A stretch of 41,825 nucleotides of DNA from DATLHO01 sp035539855 (GTDB taxonomy: Bacteria; Bacteroidota; Ignavibacteria; OLB7), in the NCBI GenBank assembly GCA_035539855.1, contig DATLHO010000030.1, forward strand, positions 1-41,825. Reading direction: 5' to 3'. The notes under the pieces were generated by a model, which worked only from the letters and a program-made list of their open reading frames with translations, searched no databases and was not told where the DNA came from. Of the stretch, positions 9,201 through 17,531 are shown in pieces. The stretch's first letter is position 1, and the number at the start of each line of letters is the position of its first letter. The position numbers and the translations under genes are program-made.

Positions 9201-9361
9201 GAGCTCGTCGAGGTCAGCCCGTCGATGTCGGTGCCGCCAAATTTTCGTGAGACCGCCTCGACGGTGAAGAGGACGATCCCGAGCAGCGCTACGAATCCGA
9301 GGAGTCGTAGCTTGCCCATCGGTGTGTGCAGGTGGGTAAGCATGTGGCGATAACGGCTCAT
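6281..9361 (-). CDS. Giant secreted Ig-repeat protein with C-terminal sorting domain
   Basis: The 1026-residue product has an N-terminal hydrophobic signal (best from M15, which would start the gene at 9319; neither start has a clear ribosome-binding site). Next comes a choice-of-anchor-V-like module opening with a CSCHGG motif (C57, C59, H60), then a domain with IGWTSTAITTIKIELSADGG (~195-292). Five Ig-like repeats of ~83 residues follow (~293-706), each with the QPT...C-G...Y-Q-WR...G-x-Y-x-V pattern. Two ASPM-SPD2-Hydin/choice-of-anchor-D modules (~707-920) lead to a FlgD-like/type-A sorting domain (NPSTDG...WDGRGDGG...AAGSYRV). The design is that of a type IX secreted surface or adhesive protein. 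The two cysteines per Ig repeat suggest disulfides. The ligand is unknown. Confidence 0.85.
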   Translation of the reverse strand: MSRYRHMLTHLHTPMGKLRLLGFVALLGIVLFTVEAVSRKFGGTDIDGLTSTSSAGCSCHGGSSTATSLSASSASGSFTVETGSTTGFTVSVAHATQSSAGVGIAVKTTSTGTTDGGTLSVATGSGLQMVGSEITHNAPKSMSSGSAAFSFSWTAPGTHGKYYLQAAGNAVNDNNANTGDAWNHMTAREILVAGVTLTGPNGGSTYCAGNSVSIGWTSTAITTIKIELSADGGATWPTTINAGVASGTDGTGSFSWTIPTNQTAGTNYRIRVSDAGNSSRADASDASFSIATAPAITTQPTAQTACAGESVTLTSAATGSGLTYQWRRNGTAVTGATSATYTMNPVTVGDAGTYDVQIANACSTVTSNGVVLTVNAPPAITTQPTAQTACIGQSATFSVQATGTNLTYQWRKGGAPINGATSATYSIATVASGDAGNYDVVVGGLCTPTRTSNAVALTVRDLPAITAQPTGVTVCAGQPASFSISATGAGITYQWRRNGVAINGAVAATYSIGAASTANAGSYDVVITGLCSPAVTSNAATLTVNATPAFSTEPLSQTACEGQPLTLTASASGVGVTYRWRHNGVDIAGATSSSYTIDAVGSDDLGAYDVVATLGDCFSISNTALLGMLRPAAITGQPTDKSGVVGSTIELSVTASGDDLLYQWKKNGASLQGETAAKLTLVGVQTSASGSYTVEVRNACTTLTSAAAQVTVLAPGAGAVLSLSPATVDFGATRVGSTVERTLTGLISNAGDSVLTITAASLTGSSDFAFTQPTFPMTIPPGESRPLTVRFTASSVGPKSATISFTSNSKAPATLSLLGRGAIGGLSTLSPSVGVGTVAPGSTKDTTLELCNNSDIPVSVTGFSFRDNQAFSVVAPTSLPATVEPGACLSITVRFAPTAEGVISDVLTVATDGEPTNVTIGLSGTGGISSAAPLETRVVASLTAMPNPSTDGVTIAMTLARPLPVEVVIVDARGAIVRRLNATAATEQRLAWDGRGDGGQRVAAGSYRVVARAGADVTSTPIVIVR

Positions 9362-9551
9362 GAAAGCGACAGGATGTGAGAGATCGGGGCAGTGAGCAAT
9401 CTAGCCCGCCCGCTTAACGGGTATTCGACGGGAGAGCGCTGTCGGAGAACCCGCGCCCGCGCCCAAATGTTTCCTGTCGCAACAACTTCCCTTCCGAACC
9501 CCGATTTTCCGCCGTCGTTCCAGCAAACCAACAGCAGACCCTCCACTCCGG

Positions 9552-10622
9552 ATGCGCCACCTCGCCGTCGACCAGAGCCCTGACGCCATCGCCCTGCGCA
9601 CGCGCGGTCTCCGCAAGGAGTTCCGCCGCACTCTGCGCAAGCCGGGCCTGATCGGTATGCTCTCGTCGATCGTCCGCCGCGGCGCGGTCGACGTCACCGT
9701 TGCCGTCGAGGGGCTCGATCTCGAGATCCGGCGCGGCGAGCGCGTCGCGTTCATCGGTCCCAACGGTTCCGGCAAGTCGACCACCATCAAGATGCTCACC
9801 GGCATCCTGCACCCGAGCGCGGGCGAGGCCACGGTGCTCGGCTACAACCCGTGGCGCCAGCGACGCGACCTCGCCTATCACCTCGGCTCGGTCTTCGGCC
9901 AGAAGTCCCAGCTCTGGTTTCACCTGCCTCCGGTGGAGACCTTCTACCTTCTCTCGAAGATCTTCGAGCTCGACGACGCGTTCTACCGCGAGCGTCTCGA
10001 GCTGCTCGTCGAGTCCTTCGGCATCCGAGCCTACCTCGACACGCCGGTGCGCAAGCTCTCGCTCGGCGAGCGCATGCGCTGCGAAGTCGTCGCGAGCCTG
10101 TTGCACCGGCCGTCGCTGCTGCTGCTCGACGAGCCTTCGATTGGCCTCGACGTGATCGCCAAGAGCCGGCTGCGCGAGCACATCCGCGAGGTCAACCAGC
10201 GCGAGGGCACGACGATCTTCATCACCTCGCACGACGCGGGCGACGTCGAGTCGCTGGCCGAGCGCGTAATCGTGATCGCGGAGGGTCGGGTGATCTTCGA
10301 CGGACCGGTGGCGGAGCTCAGGCGGCGGTTCCTGCGGACCAAGCGTGTGGAGGCGAAGCTTGCCGAGCCGATGCAGCCCGGCGCGATCGGCGCGCTCGAG
10401 CACGAGCGCGCGTGGCGCATCATCGAGTCCGACGACTTCCGCATCGTGCTCGACATCGAAGGCGATCGCACCGGCGCGACGCGCGACGCGATCTCCTATC
10501 TCACCGACCGCTTCGTCGTCGAGGACATCACGATCGCCGAGCCGCCGATGGAGGACGTGATCCGGGCGATCTACGTGGCCCAGGCGCTGCCCCGCGACGA
10601 CGAGTCTCTCACGGGCACCTGA
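9552..10622 (+). CDS. ABC transporter ATP-binding protein (COG4586-like)
   Basis: The 356-residue product has Walker A GPNGSGKST (69-77), Q-loop around GQKSQ (116-120), signature LSLGERMR (169-176), Walker B LLLLDEP (189-195) and the switch histidine H227. The sequence around the Q-loop and signature (FGQKSQLWFHLP, RKLSLGERMRCE) is that of the ABC-2 type, COG4586-like ATPases, which work with paired six-helix permeases in export. No permease gene is nearby: the next gene is on the other strand. The ~110 residues after the ATPase core resemble the C-terminal extension usual for this class. It is therefore an orphan ATPase, or its permeases lie elsewhere. Confidence 0.87.
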   Translation: MRHLAVDQSPDAIALRTRGLRKEFRRTLRKPGLIGMLSSIVRRGAVDVTVAVEGLDLEIRRGERVAFIGPNGSGKSTTIKMLTGILHPSAGEATVLGYNPWRQRRDLAYHLGSVFGQKSQLWFHLPPVETFYLLSKIFELDDAFYRERLELLVESFGIRAYLDTPVRKLSLGERMRCEVVASLLHRPSLLLLDEPSIGLDVIAKSRLREHIREVNQREGTTIFITSHDAGDVESLAERVIVIAEGRVIFDGPVAELRRRFLRTKRVEAKLAEPMQPGAIGALEHERAWRIIESDDFRIVLDIEGDRTGATRDAISYLTDRFVVEDITIAEPPMEDVIRAIYVAQALPRDDESLTGT

Positions 10623-10630
10623 GGTCGCGC

Positions 10631-11530
10631 TCAGCCCATCCGCCGCCGCTTGTTCAAATACTCCATCAGCGCCACGTCGAACGGCACCGAGGTGTCGAGC
10701 AGCACGTAGTCGATGCCGTGCTCGCGGCACTCGCGCTTGAGCCGGTCGGTGAAGGCGGTCATCGCGTCGGCATACGCCTGTCGGATCTGGAACGGCTGCG
10801 TGACGATCTCCTCGCCGGTCTCCATGTCGCGGAACGTCGCGTCGACGCCGAAGTTGAACGTGCGCTCGAGCGGATCGAGGACCTGCATCGCGAGCACCTC
10901 GTTCTGCTTGTGCCGGAAGTGCTTCAGCGCGCCGATGACCTCGTCGGGATCGTCGAAGAAATCGCTGAGCACGATCACCAGTCCGCGCCGTCGCACGCGC
11001 TCGGCGAGCAGGTTGAGCGACCGGGCAGTGCCGGTGCCTTCGGCGGGAGAGGCCGCGGTCAGCATCTTGAGGATCTCCTGCACATAGCTCGGCCGCGATC
11101 GCGGCGGCAGGTATCCCCGCACCTCGGTGTCGTAGACCGCCGCGCCGACCGCGTCCTGCTGGCGCAGCATCAGCAGCGAGAGGGCGGCGCCGAGCGAGAC
11201 CGCGTACTCGAACTTCGTGACTCGATCGCCGGAGCGAAATCCCATCGACGCCGACTGGTCGATGATGACCCACGCCTTGAGGTTCGTCTCCTCCTCGTAC
11301 TGCTTGATGTAGTAGCGGTTGGTGCGGCCGTAGACCTTCCAGTCGATCCTGCGGATCTCGTCGCCGGGCATGTACTGACGGTGCTCGGCGAACTCGACCG
11401 AGAATCCGTGGTACGGCGATTTGTGCAGGCCGGTGATGAAGCCCTCGACGACCAGGCGCGCGCGCAGCTCGAGCGAGGAGAGCTTCGAGATGACGTCGGG
11501 CTTCAGATACTCGCGATAGTCTCGTGCCAT
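10631..11530 (-). CDS. DUF58 / VWA-type protein
   Basis: From the ATG at 11530 the protein has 299 residues (MARDYREYLKPDVISKLSSL). It contains the DUF58 hallmark HRQYMPGDEIRRIDWKVYGR and a von Willebrand A-like fold with a metal-site sequence DQSASMG and the later strand LVIVLSDFFDD. DUF58 proteins are usually encoded next to a MoxR AAA+ ATPase and aerotolerance-type membrane proteins; none is present here, so its partner is elsewhere or lost. It is convergent with the ABC ATPase gene (8 bp between stop codons) and divergent from the small membrane protein at 11666. An in-frame ATG 16 codons upstream is less likely given the family N-terminus. Confidence 0.85.
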   Translation of the reverse strand: MARDYREYLKPDVISKLSSLELRARLVVEGFITGLHKSPYHGFSVEFAEHRQYMPGDEIRRIDWKVYGRTNRYYIKQYEEETNLKAWVIIDQSASMGFRSGDRVTKFEYAVSLGAALSLLMLRQQDAVGAAVYDTEVRGYLPPRSRPSYVQEILKMLTAASPAEGTGTARSLNLLAERVRRRGLVIVLSDFFDDPDEVIGALKHFRHKQNEVLAMQVLDPLERTFNFGVDATFRDMETGEEIVTQPFQIRQAYADAMTAFTDRLKRECREHGIDYVLLDTSVPFDVALMEYLNKRRRMG

Positions 11531-11665
11531 GGCGAAAGATGTGACGTGCGGATGCGGTATGCTAGCCCTGCCGCGCAATTATCGTGCGCTGGCACGACGC
11601 GTGCACATCGACGAGCGCAGCCGCGTGCGGAACCGCTCGCGGGCGTCACTTTTCGGAGCGCAGCC

Positions 11666-11836
11666 ATGTTCGACCAGGGAGCCGGCTCGATCGGCGTCAT
11701 CGTCTTTGCGATCGGCGCGATCATCTACGTCGTCAATCTCATCATGAGCCTCGCCCGCGGCGGGCGCACGCTTCCGTTCGACGGCGTCGGACTGATGGTG
11801 CTCGGCATGGGGCTGGCGCTGCTGATGAAGTGGTAG
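11666..11836 (+). CDS. Small two-helix membrane protein
   Basis: A 56-residue ORF starts at 11666, with CGGAGCG ahead of the ATG. It encodes two hydrophobic stretches (SIGVIVFAIGAIIYVVNLIM and DGVGLMVLGMGLALLM) separated by a positively charged loop, ARGGRT. It is most likely a small inner-membrane protein with two transmembrane helices. The next gene (acetyltransferase) starts 38 bp downstream on the same strand, so co-transcription is likely. I do not recognise a family. Confidence 0.6.
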   Translation: MFDQGAGSIGVIVFAIGAIIYVVNLIMSLARGGRTLPFDGVGLMVLGMGLALLMKW

Positions 11837-11874
11837 ATTCGGGCTTCAACAGCCGAATCGACGAGGTAGCGTTC

Positions 11875-12402
11875 ATGGCGATCGAGGGATTACGGATTCG
11901 CCGGGCCGAGCCCGAGGATGCCGAGGCGTTCTACGACATCTACTCCGGACCGAGCGCGCAGGGCAACACGATGCAGCTACCGCATCCTTCGCTCGCGATG
12001 TGGCGCCGCAAGCTCGCCGACCCGAGCGACACGCTCTACGTGCTCGTCGCGGTCGTCGGCGAGCGCGTGGTCGGCTCGCTCTCGATCTCGACGTACACGC
12101 GACCGCGTCGGCGGCACGTCGGCGGCATCGGCATGGGCGTGCACGACGAGTGGCAGTCGCAGGGCGTCGGCACCGCGCTGATGGCAGCGGCGGTCGACCT
12201 CGCCGACAACTGGCTCAACATCACGCGGCTCGAGCTCGAGGTCTTCACCGACAACGAGCGCGCGATCAGGCTCTACGAGCGCTTCGGCTTCGAGCGCGAG
12301 GGCACGATGCGACAGCACGCATTCCGCGACGGCCGCTATGTCGACACGCACTTCATGGCGCGACTGCGCGCAATCGAGAACACGACGGCGCGAGACGAGT
12401 AG
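11875..12402 (+). CDS. yhhY: GNAT N-acetyltransferase, YhhY/AaaT-like
   Basis: A 175-residue single-domain GNAT enzyme. The acetyl-CoA-binding motif A is WQSQGVGTALM. It matches E. coli YhhY (AaaT, an amino-acid N-acetyltransferase) along most of its length in the segments I remember: NTMQLPHPSLAMW near the N-terminus, DNWLNITRLELEVFTDNE and FEREGTMRQHAFRDGRYVD near the C-terminus. The start at 11875 is supported by GAGG ten bases upstream. The substrate in this organism is an inference; protective acetylation of amino acids or analogues is plausible. Confidence 0.85.
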   Translation: MAIEGLRIRRAEPEDAEAFYDIYSGPSAQGNTMQLPHPSLAMWRRKLADPSDTLYVLVAVVGERVVGSLSISTYTRPRRRHVGGIGMGVHDEWQSQGVGTALMAAAVDLADNWLNITRLELEVFTDNERAIRLYERFGFEREGTMRQHAFRDGRYVDTHFMARLRAIENTTARDE

Positions 12403-12438
12403 CTCGCGCCCGCTTCCACGAACCTCCCGATCACTTCG

Positions 12439-12816
12439 ATGAACAACGGTACGACGTCGCTCGTGCACCCCGAAATCCGGCAGATCCACTCCGCGACGCT
12501 GGAGCCGCCGGCGCTGCCGGAGGATCCCTATGACTGCGCGATCACCTTTCAGGCGCTGATCGGTCCGCGCGGCGGCGTCGGACACGAGACCTTCTCGTTC
12601 ATGGTCGTCACGCCTGTGCGACTGGCGAAGCGACCCGACGGCACGTGGGGCCGCGGCATGCTCATCATGCCGGCGTTCGAGTGGGCCGCGGTGGCCCAGT
12701 CGCTCGCGACGCTGCTGTCGCAGGCCGCGCGACCGACGTGGAGCGAGGTCATCGCCGAGCTCGGCCGCGAGCTTCTTCTCGAGAGCGCACCGGCGAACGA
12801 CGGGCAGGCACACTGA
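12439..12816 (+). CDS. Imm8-family immunity protein, orphan
   Basis: This 125-residue protein resembles Immunity protein 8, which protects against a polymorphic toxin nuclease. The features I recognise are the early strand YDCAITFQALIGPRGGVGHE, the adjacent ETFSFMVVTP, the strand GRGMLIMPAFEWAAV and the helix PTWSEVIAELGRELL. It begins 36 bp after the acetyltransferase. No toxin (Rhs, CdiA or polymorphic-toxin C-terminus) is present in the window, so it is an orphan, either a leftover of a lost toxin pair or insurance against toxins of neighbours. The family call is from memory of its pattern and should be checked by a profile search. Confidence 0.65.
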   Translation: MNNGTTSLVHPEIRQIHSATLEPPALPEDPYDCAITFQALIGPRGGVGHETFSFMVVTPVRLAKRPDGTWGRGMLIMPAFEWAAVAQSLATLLSQAARPTWSEVIAELGRELLLESAPANDGQAH

Positions 12817-12832
12817 CGAGCGACCATGCCCT

Positions 12833-12863
12833 TTGCACGCTACGCCCGGGGCGCTGATCTTTG
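12833..12863 (+). promoter_or_regulatory. Bacteroidota-type promoter for the crotonase gene
   Basis: TTG at 12833-12835 (within CTTTG), then exactly 20 nt, then GATCTTTG at 12856-12863, one mismatch from TAnnTTTG. The crotonase ATG lies 52 nt downstream. The same spacing recurs at three other genes in this window. Confidence 0.4.
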
Positions 12864-12914
12864 CGCTTCTGCCCACGGGCACTTCAGCAACGTTATCCCA
12901 GCGGATCCGCCTCC

Positions 12915-13700
<786 letters not shown>

Positions 13701-13751
13701 CCGCGCCGGACGTCATCGCGAACTATCATGCGCGGCCGGTCCGGTCGCGAA

Positions 13752-13783
13752 GAAGGGGCTCCCCGAACGCGGGGAGCCCCTTC
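13752..13783. terminator. Perfect 14-bp hairpin between convergent genes
   Basis: GAAGGGGCTCCCCG (13752-13765) pairs with CGGGGAGCCCCTTC (13770-13783) around the loop AACG. It sits between the crotonase stop and the stop of the convergent metalloprotease gene and can act on both. The T run is missing. Confidence 0.75.
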
Positions 13784-13834
13784 GCACTTCACTGCATCAC
13801 GTCGGCTCGCCGTCGTCGACGAGCGCACGATCCA

Positions 13835-16525
13835 TCAGCGCTTGACGAACCGCCGCATCGCGGTCATGCCGTCGCCGGCGACGCGCACGGCGTAGACGCC
13901 CGCCGAAAGCGAGGAGACGTCGAGGCGTCGCGAGTAGCGCCCGGCATCGGCCTCGTCAGTGAGCGTCGTGACGACGCGTCCGCTCATGTCGCAGATGCTG
14001 ATCTCGAGCGACGAGCGACGCGCGAGCGTCATCTCGAGCGTGATCTCGCCGATGGCGGGATTCGGCGCGATGCTCAGCGCCGTCGATGCGACCGAGGGAG
14101 TCTCGACCGACGACGGTCCGTCGGTCACCTCCACCGTCACCGACGCGATGCCGGGGCACTCGTCGTCGCTGAAGCCGACGACGGTGTAGGTCGTCGTCGT
14201 GATCGGCGAGACGGTGACGGAGTTGCCGGCGACCCATGCGTCGTCGCGGCCATTCGACCAGAAGTAGACGCTCGCGCCGCCGGCGCTCAGCGTCGCACTC
14301 TCGCCCATGCGGATCCGCGTCGATGACGCGGTGGCGACCACGTCGGGACGCTCGGCGACGACGATGTATCCCTCGCGCACGTCCATGTCGGAACCGTTGG
14401 CGTTGGTAACCTCGAGCGTGACACGATAGCTGCCGGGCTGCTCGTAGATCACGCGCGGATGCTGCTCGGTCGAGCTCGACGGCGTCGCGCCCGGCAGCGT
14501 CCAGCGCCACGTGCGCGGACCGCCGTCGGACGCATCCGTGAACGCCACGACCTCGCCCTCGCAGACCAGCTCGCTCGACGCGTAGAAGTCCGCAAGCGGA
14601 GCCTCGCCGTCGTCGACGTCGGCGATCAGGATGTTGTCGAGGTAGAGGTTGTTTCCCCAGCTCGAGTAATTGATCAGCGCGACGTGCACGTCGCTTCGGC
14701 CGTTGAGGAAGCCGAGCGAGATGCGCTCGCGCCGCCACTCACCATCGCCCGGCACGAACGATTCCTCGGTCGGCTCCGACGTCGCGAGCTCGTGTCCTCC
14801 CTTGTACCAGAACGGCACCCACGTCTCGCCGCAGTCGGTGGTGAAGAACGCTGCGAGCGTGTCGCTCAGCAGCTCGGCCTCGTCCTCGTACTGCGCGTAG
14901 GCGACATCGAACGAGAGCTCGGCGAAGCGCGTCGCATCGAGATCGAGCGAGGCGCTGATGAGCCCGTCGATCGTGCCCGACGGATCGTCGTCGAGCGAGT
15001 AGTTGTCCATCTTCGCGCTGACGGTGCCGATCTCGGAGCTCGCGTCCTCGCTGAGCGACCAGGTGCGATCGTCGTCGGGATTGAGCACGGTCCAGTTCGG
15101 AAGCACGACCTGCTCCTCCATCGTCTCGAGGAACGGCAGCGCAGTCGGGGCGCTCGAGATGATCGCGACGTAGTTGTCGACGCGCATCGTGTCGCGGCCG
15201 CTGGCGTTGGCGGCGATCAACTGCACGTCCCAGACGCCGCCGCCGCTGAACGTCAGGCTCGGGTTCTGCGTGTCGAAGCTCGCGATCGCCTCGCCGTCGA
15301 TGAAGAACGTCCAGTCCCAGCTCGTCGGGTTGTTTGTCGACTCGTCGCGGAAGACGATCGACGATCCCTCGCAGGCGAACTGACGGCTCGCCGCGAAGCG
15401 CGCGATCGGCTTCGTTCCCGGCGTCTCGACCTCCGAGCGCACGAGCTCCCGGCGACGCGGCGAGCGCTCGAGCACGGTCCTGATGCGCTCGCGCTGGCAG
15501 GACGTGAAGATGTTCATGCACCCGTCGTTCGTGTAGTCCATGTAGTTCTCGATCATGTCGCGATCGCCGCCCACGCAGGAGTTCAGCGTCGCGTCACACG
15601 AGTAGTTGGGCTTGCCGGCCTCGGGCGTGTCGTCGCAGAAGTCGTCGACGGTACAGTCGCCGTCACCCCAGATGTGGCGCAGGCCGAGGAAGTGGCCGAT
15701 CTCGTGCGTCGCGGTGCGGCCGCCGTCGAACGGCGCCTGGGCCGCGCCGGTGCGACCGAACGCGCGGTAGTTGATCACCACGCCGTCGGTGTTCGCGCTT
15801 CCCTCGTTCGGCTTCATGCCGTCGAGACCGCTGAGGCTCGGGAACTGCGCGTAGCCGAGCAGTCCGCTCTGCTGGTCGAAGCGCACGACCCAGATGTTGA
15901 GGTACTTCTCCGGATCCCACTGCGTGCTCGGCTTGAGCCTCTCCTGGATATCCTCGTGTCCCCAGAACGCCTGCCCGCCGTTGACGCGGTCGATACCTGG
16001 CTCCGGCAGCGGCCGCCCGTCCGGACCGATCGCCGCGAGGTAGAACTCGATGCCGACGTCGGCGCCCTTCGGGTGGTTGTTGTGTCCCGGCGTGCCGAGC
16101 AGCATCCGGTAGTCCTCGTTGAGGATCGCGATCTGCGAGGCCACCTGCGCCTGGCTGATGTTCGATCCCTGCCCGATGCCCTCGCCGTTGTGCACGACGT
16201 GGACGATGACCGGCAGGCGGTACACCGCGTCGGACATCAGGCCGCTGGCACGCCGGCTCTCGATCGCGCCGCGCAGGTCGCGCTCGAAGTCGTCGAGCGT
16301 GCCGAGCTTCGGGTATCGCGCGCGCAGCGCGCTGTCGATCTCCATCGTGTGACAGGTCCGCTGCGACGGCAGCCCATCACCCACGGCCCGCTGCGGCCGG
16401 CTCTCTCCCTTCGTCTTCAACGAGCTCATGGCCCCGCGCCGCCCGAGAACCCATTGCGACGGCTGGGCCATCGCCGGGATCGCGAGCGTCAGCGCGAGGA
16501 GTGCAAGTCCTACCAGGCGTTTCAT
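13835..16525 (-). CDS. Secreted M43 (pappalysin-like) metalloprotease with PKD and sorting domains
   Basis: The 896-residue product starts with a clear signal peptide (MKRLVGLALLALTLAIPAMA-Q). The catalytic domain has the metzincin zinc site HEIGHFLGLRH (274-284), followed by a cysteine-rich segment (CTVDDFCDDTPEAG...CVGGD) and the Met-turn NYMD (327-330), all typical of M43B cytophagalysin/pappalysin enzymes. After it come a PKD domain (~371-465), a jelly-roll-like region (~480-655), a second PKD domain (YASSELVCEGEVVAFTDASD onwards), an Ig-like stretch, and a C-terminal type-A sorting domain (SIAPNPAIGEITLEM...LSAGVYAVRV...KR). It is expected to be exported by the type IX system and to digest external protein. 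The ATG at 16525 is chosen because it starts the signal peptide. The gene follows a small lipoprotein gene by 38 bp. Confidence 0.92.
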   Translation of the reverse strand: MKRLVGLALLALTLAIPAMAQPSQWVLGRRGAMSSLKTKGESRPQRAVGDGLPSQRTCHTMEIDSALRARYPKLGTLDDFERDLRGAIESRRASGLMSDAVYRLPVIVHVVHNGEGIGQGSNISQAQVASQIAILNEDYRMLLGTPGHNNHPKGADVGIEFYLAAIGPDGRPLPEPGIDRVNGGQAFWGHEDIQERLKPSTQWDPEKYLNIWVVRFDQQSGLLGYAQFPSLSGLDGMKPNEGSANTDGVVINYRAFGRTGAAQAPFDGGRTATHEIGHFLGLRHIWGDGDCTVDDFCDDTPEAGKPNYSCDATLNSCVGGDRDMIENYMDYTNDGCMNIFTSCQRERIRTVLERSPRRRELVRSEVETPGTKPIARFAASRQFACEGSSIVFRDESTNNPTSWDWTFFIDGEAIASFDTQNPSLTFSGGGVWDVQLIAANASGRDTMRVDNYVAIISSAPTALPFLETMEEQVVLPNWTVLNPDDDRTWSLSEDASSEIGTVSAKMDNYSLDDDPSGTIDGLISASLDLDATRFAELSFDVAYAQYEDEAELLSDTLAAFFTTDCGETWVPFWYKGGHELATSEPTEESFVPGDGEWRRERISLGFLNGRSDVHVALINYSSWGNNLYLDNILIADVDDGEAPLADFYASSELVCEGEVVAFTDASDGGPRTWRWTLPGATPSSSTEQHPRVIYEQPGSYRVTLEVTNANGSDMDVREGYIVVAERPDVVATASSTRIRMGESATLSAGGASVYFWSNGRDDAWVAGNSVTVSPITTTTYTVVGFSDDECPGIASVTVEVTDGPSSVETPSVASTALSIAPNPAIGEITLEMTLARRSSLEISICDMSGRVVTTLTDEADAGRYSRRLDVSSLSAGVYAVRVAGDGMTAMRRFVKR

Positions 16526-16563
16526 GGTCGTTCTCTCGGTTCGTGATTCATACCAGGTGGGGA

Positions 16564-16953
16564 TCATCGCATCACACGCAGTTTCAACAGTCCGGTGTCG
16601 ACCGCGGCAACCTCGAAGCGCTGCGGCCGCGGTGCGGCAGCGAGCGTGATCGTCAGCATGCGATCGGCCAGCGCCCAGCGCCCGGTGTCGGCCAGGTTCC
16701 CGTCGGCCGGACCGATCGTGTAGACGATCGCGGTTCCGTCGCCGCGGAAGTCGAAGCCCTCGCGACCGCGCGATGGAGGGAAGTCGTAGGTGCTCGGGCG
16801 GAATGTCCGGACGCCGGCCGAGTCCTCCTCGTGCGCGTGGATCCAGTGATTGACGATGGGCTGCGCGCTCGAGCAGCCGCCGGCGAGCGCCGCGAGAAAC
16901 AGCAGTCCGGCAGCCAGCGCGCGCGGGTGCCGTGCCGATAGCATGGTGATCAT
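16564..16953 (-). CDS. Small lipoprotein of unknown family
   Basis: A 129-residue lipoprotein; the start at 16953 is chosen so that the signal peptide (MITMLSARHPRALAAGLLFL followed by AALAGGC) ends in a lipobox. A start three codons later is equally possible. The mature part has the conserved-looking block HEEDSAGVRTFRPSTYDFPP and then SRGREGFDFRGDGTAIVYTIGPADG, which I recall from uncharacterised small beta-barrel-like proteins of diverse bacteria; no function is known to me. It lies 38 bp upstream of the metalloprotease gene on the same strand, and the two probably form an operon, so it may assist or anchor the protease. Confidence 0.65.
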   Translation of the reverse strand: MITMLSARHPRALAAGLLFLAALAGGCSSAQPIVNHWIHAHEEDSAGVRTFRPSTYDFPPSRGREGFDFRGDGTAIVYTIGPADGNLADTGRWALADRMLTITLAAAPRPQRFEVAAVDTGLLKLRVMR

Positions 16954-17085
16954 GAGTGCTTCGATGTGTTGTGTCGAACCGGCGTGCATGCGGCGGCAGC
17001 AGTGCCGGCCGCGCGATGGGGATCGCGCCGTGGGTACTCGCGCGACCCCGCCGGCGTGCGCGGTGGCGGCGATCTCGCGATGATG

Positions 17086-17093
17086 CAAACGTA
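17086..17093 (-). promoter_or_regulatory. Bacteroidota-type -7 box for the lipoprotein-protease operon
   Basis: On the minus strand the sequence reads TACGTTTG, a perfect TAnnTTTG box. No TTG is found at the expected distance upstream, so the -33 element is weak or absent. Confidence 0.35.
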
Positions 17094-17103
17094 GCGGGAC
17101 GTC

Positions 17104-17134
17104 CGGGTGAGCTGCTTCACCCGTCGGGGTGAAG
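17104..17134. promoter_or_regulatory. Mutually exclusive hairpins between divergent promoters
   Basis: CGGGTGA (17104-17110) can pair with TCACCCG (17117-17123), while CTTCACCC (17115-17122) can instead pair with GGGTGAAG (17127-17134). The two stems share the central strand and exclude each other; a further CGGGTGA follows at about 17138-17144. The element lies between the two outward-facing promoter-like boxes. It could be an operator for a repressor with a GGGTGA half-site, or chance in GC-rich DNA. Confidence 0.3.
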
Positions 17135-17159
17135 TGGGCGGGTGATTCTCGATTGACTG

Positions 17160-17190
17160 TTGGAGGAGGCTCGCGAAGGAAGTACCTTCG
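17160..17190 (+). promoter_or_regulatory. Bacteroidota-type promoter for the delta-60 repeat protein
   Basis: TTG at 17160-17162, exactly 20 nt, then TACCTTCG at 17183-17190 (TAnnTTTG with one mismatch). If used, it gives a leader of roughly 335 nt before the GTG start at 17532. Confidence 0.4.
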
Positions 17191-17531
17191 CCCTCACTGC
17201 GACTGGGTTTTCCCTCGTTTCGACTGCAGCCGCCTTCCCCCTTCGTTTCCGACGCACCGGGTATCTCCGGTACACTTCGTCCGTCATTCCGTGCACGCGC
17301 GCAATGGGCTCGCGCAGCACTGATCGCTTTCGTCGCGCACATCTGCGTCGAGTGCGCTCGAGCCGCTCGCCTCCGACGGCTCCTTCCCCACGCATCGACT
17401 CCACTTCCCGCACCCCGGGCATCGGTGGCATTCGCCGGCACTCGTTCCCTTTCATAGAGGAACGATCGCCTGCGCGTGCGTCGACGCCCTTCCTTCCTTA
17501 CCTCCGACCGAAACCGAAGAGGATTCCGACC
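17191..17531 (+). other. Long leader region without a recognised gene
   Basis: This 341-nt stretch between the promoter-like element and the delta-60 gene stays open in the frame of that gene, but the translation is arginine/serine-rich and lacks protein-like composition, so I regard it as untranslated. I see no riboswitch or tRNA in it. Confidence 0.4.

Noticed and set aside
14459..16546. A 695-codon open frame opposite the M43 protease
   Set aside because: It has low-complexity arginine-rich composition and no motif, while the opposite strand encodes an intact protease.
17160..17531. N-terminal extension of the delta-60 protein by 124 codons
   Set aside because: The extension is R/S/P-rich without structure and would place the signal peptide in the middle; a GTG with a ribosome-binding sequence lies directly before the signal.
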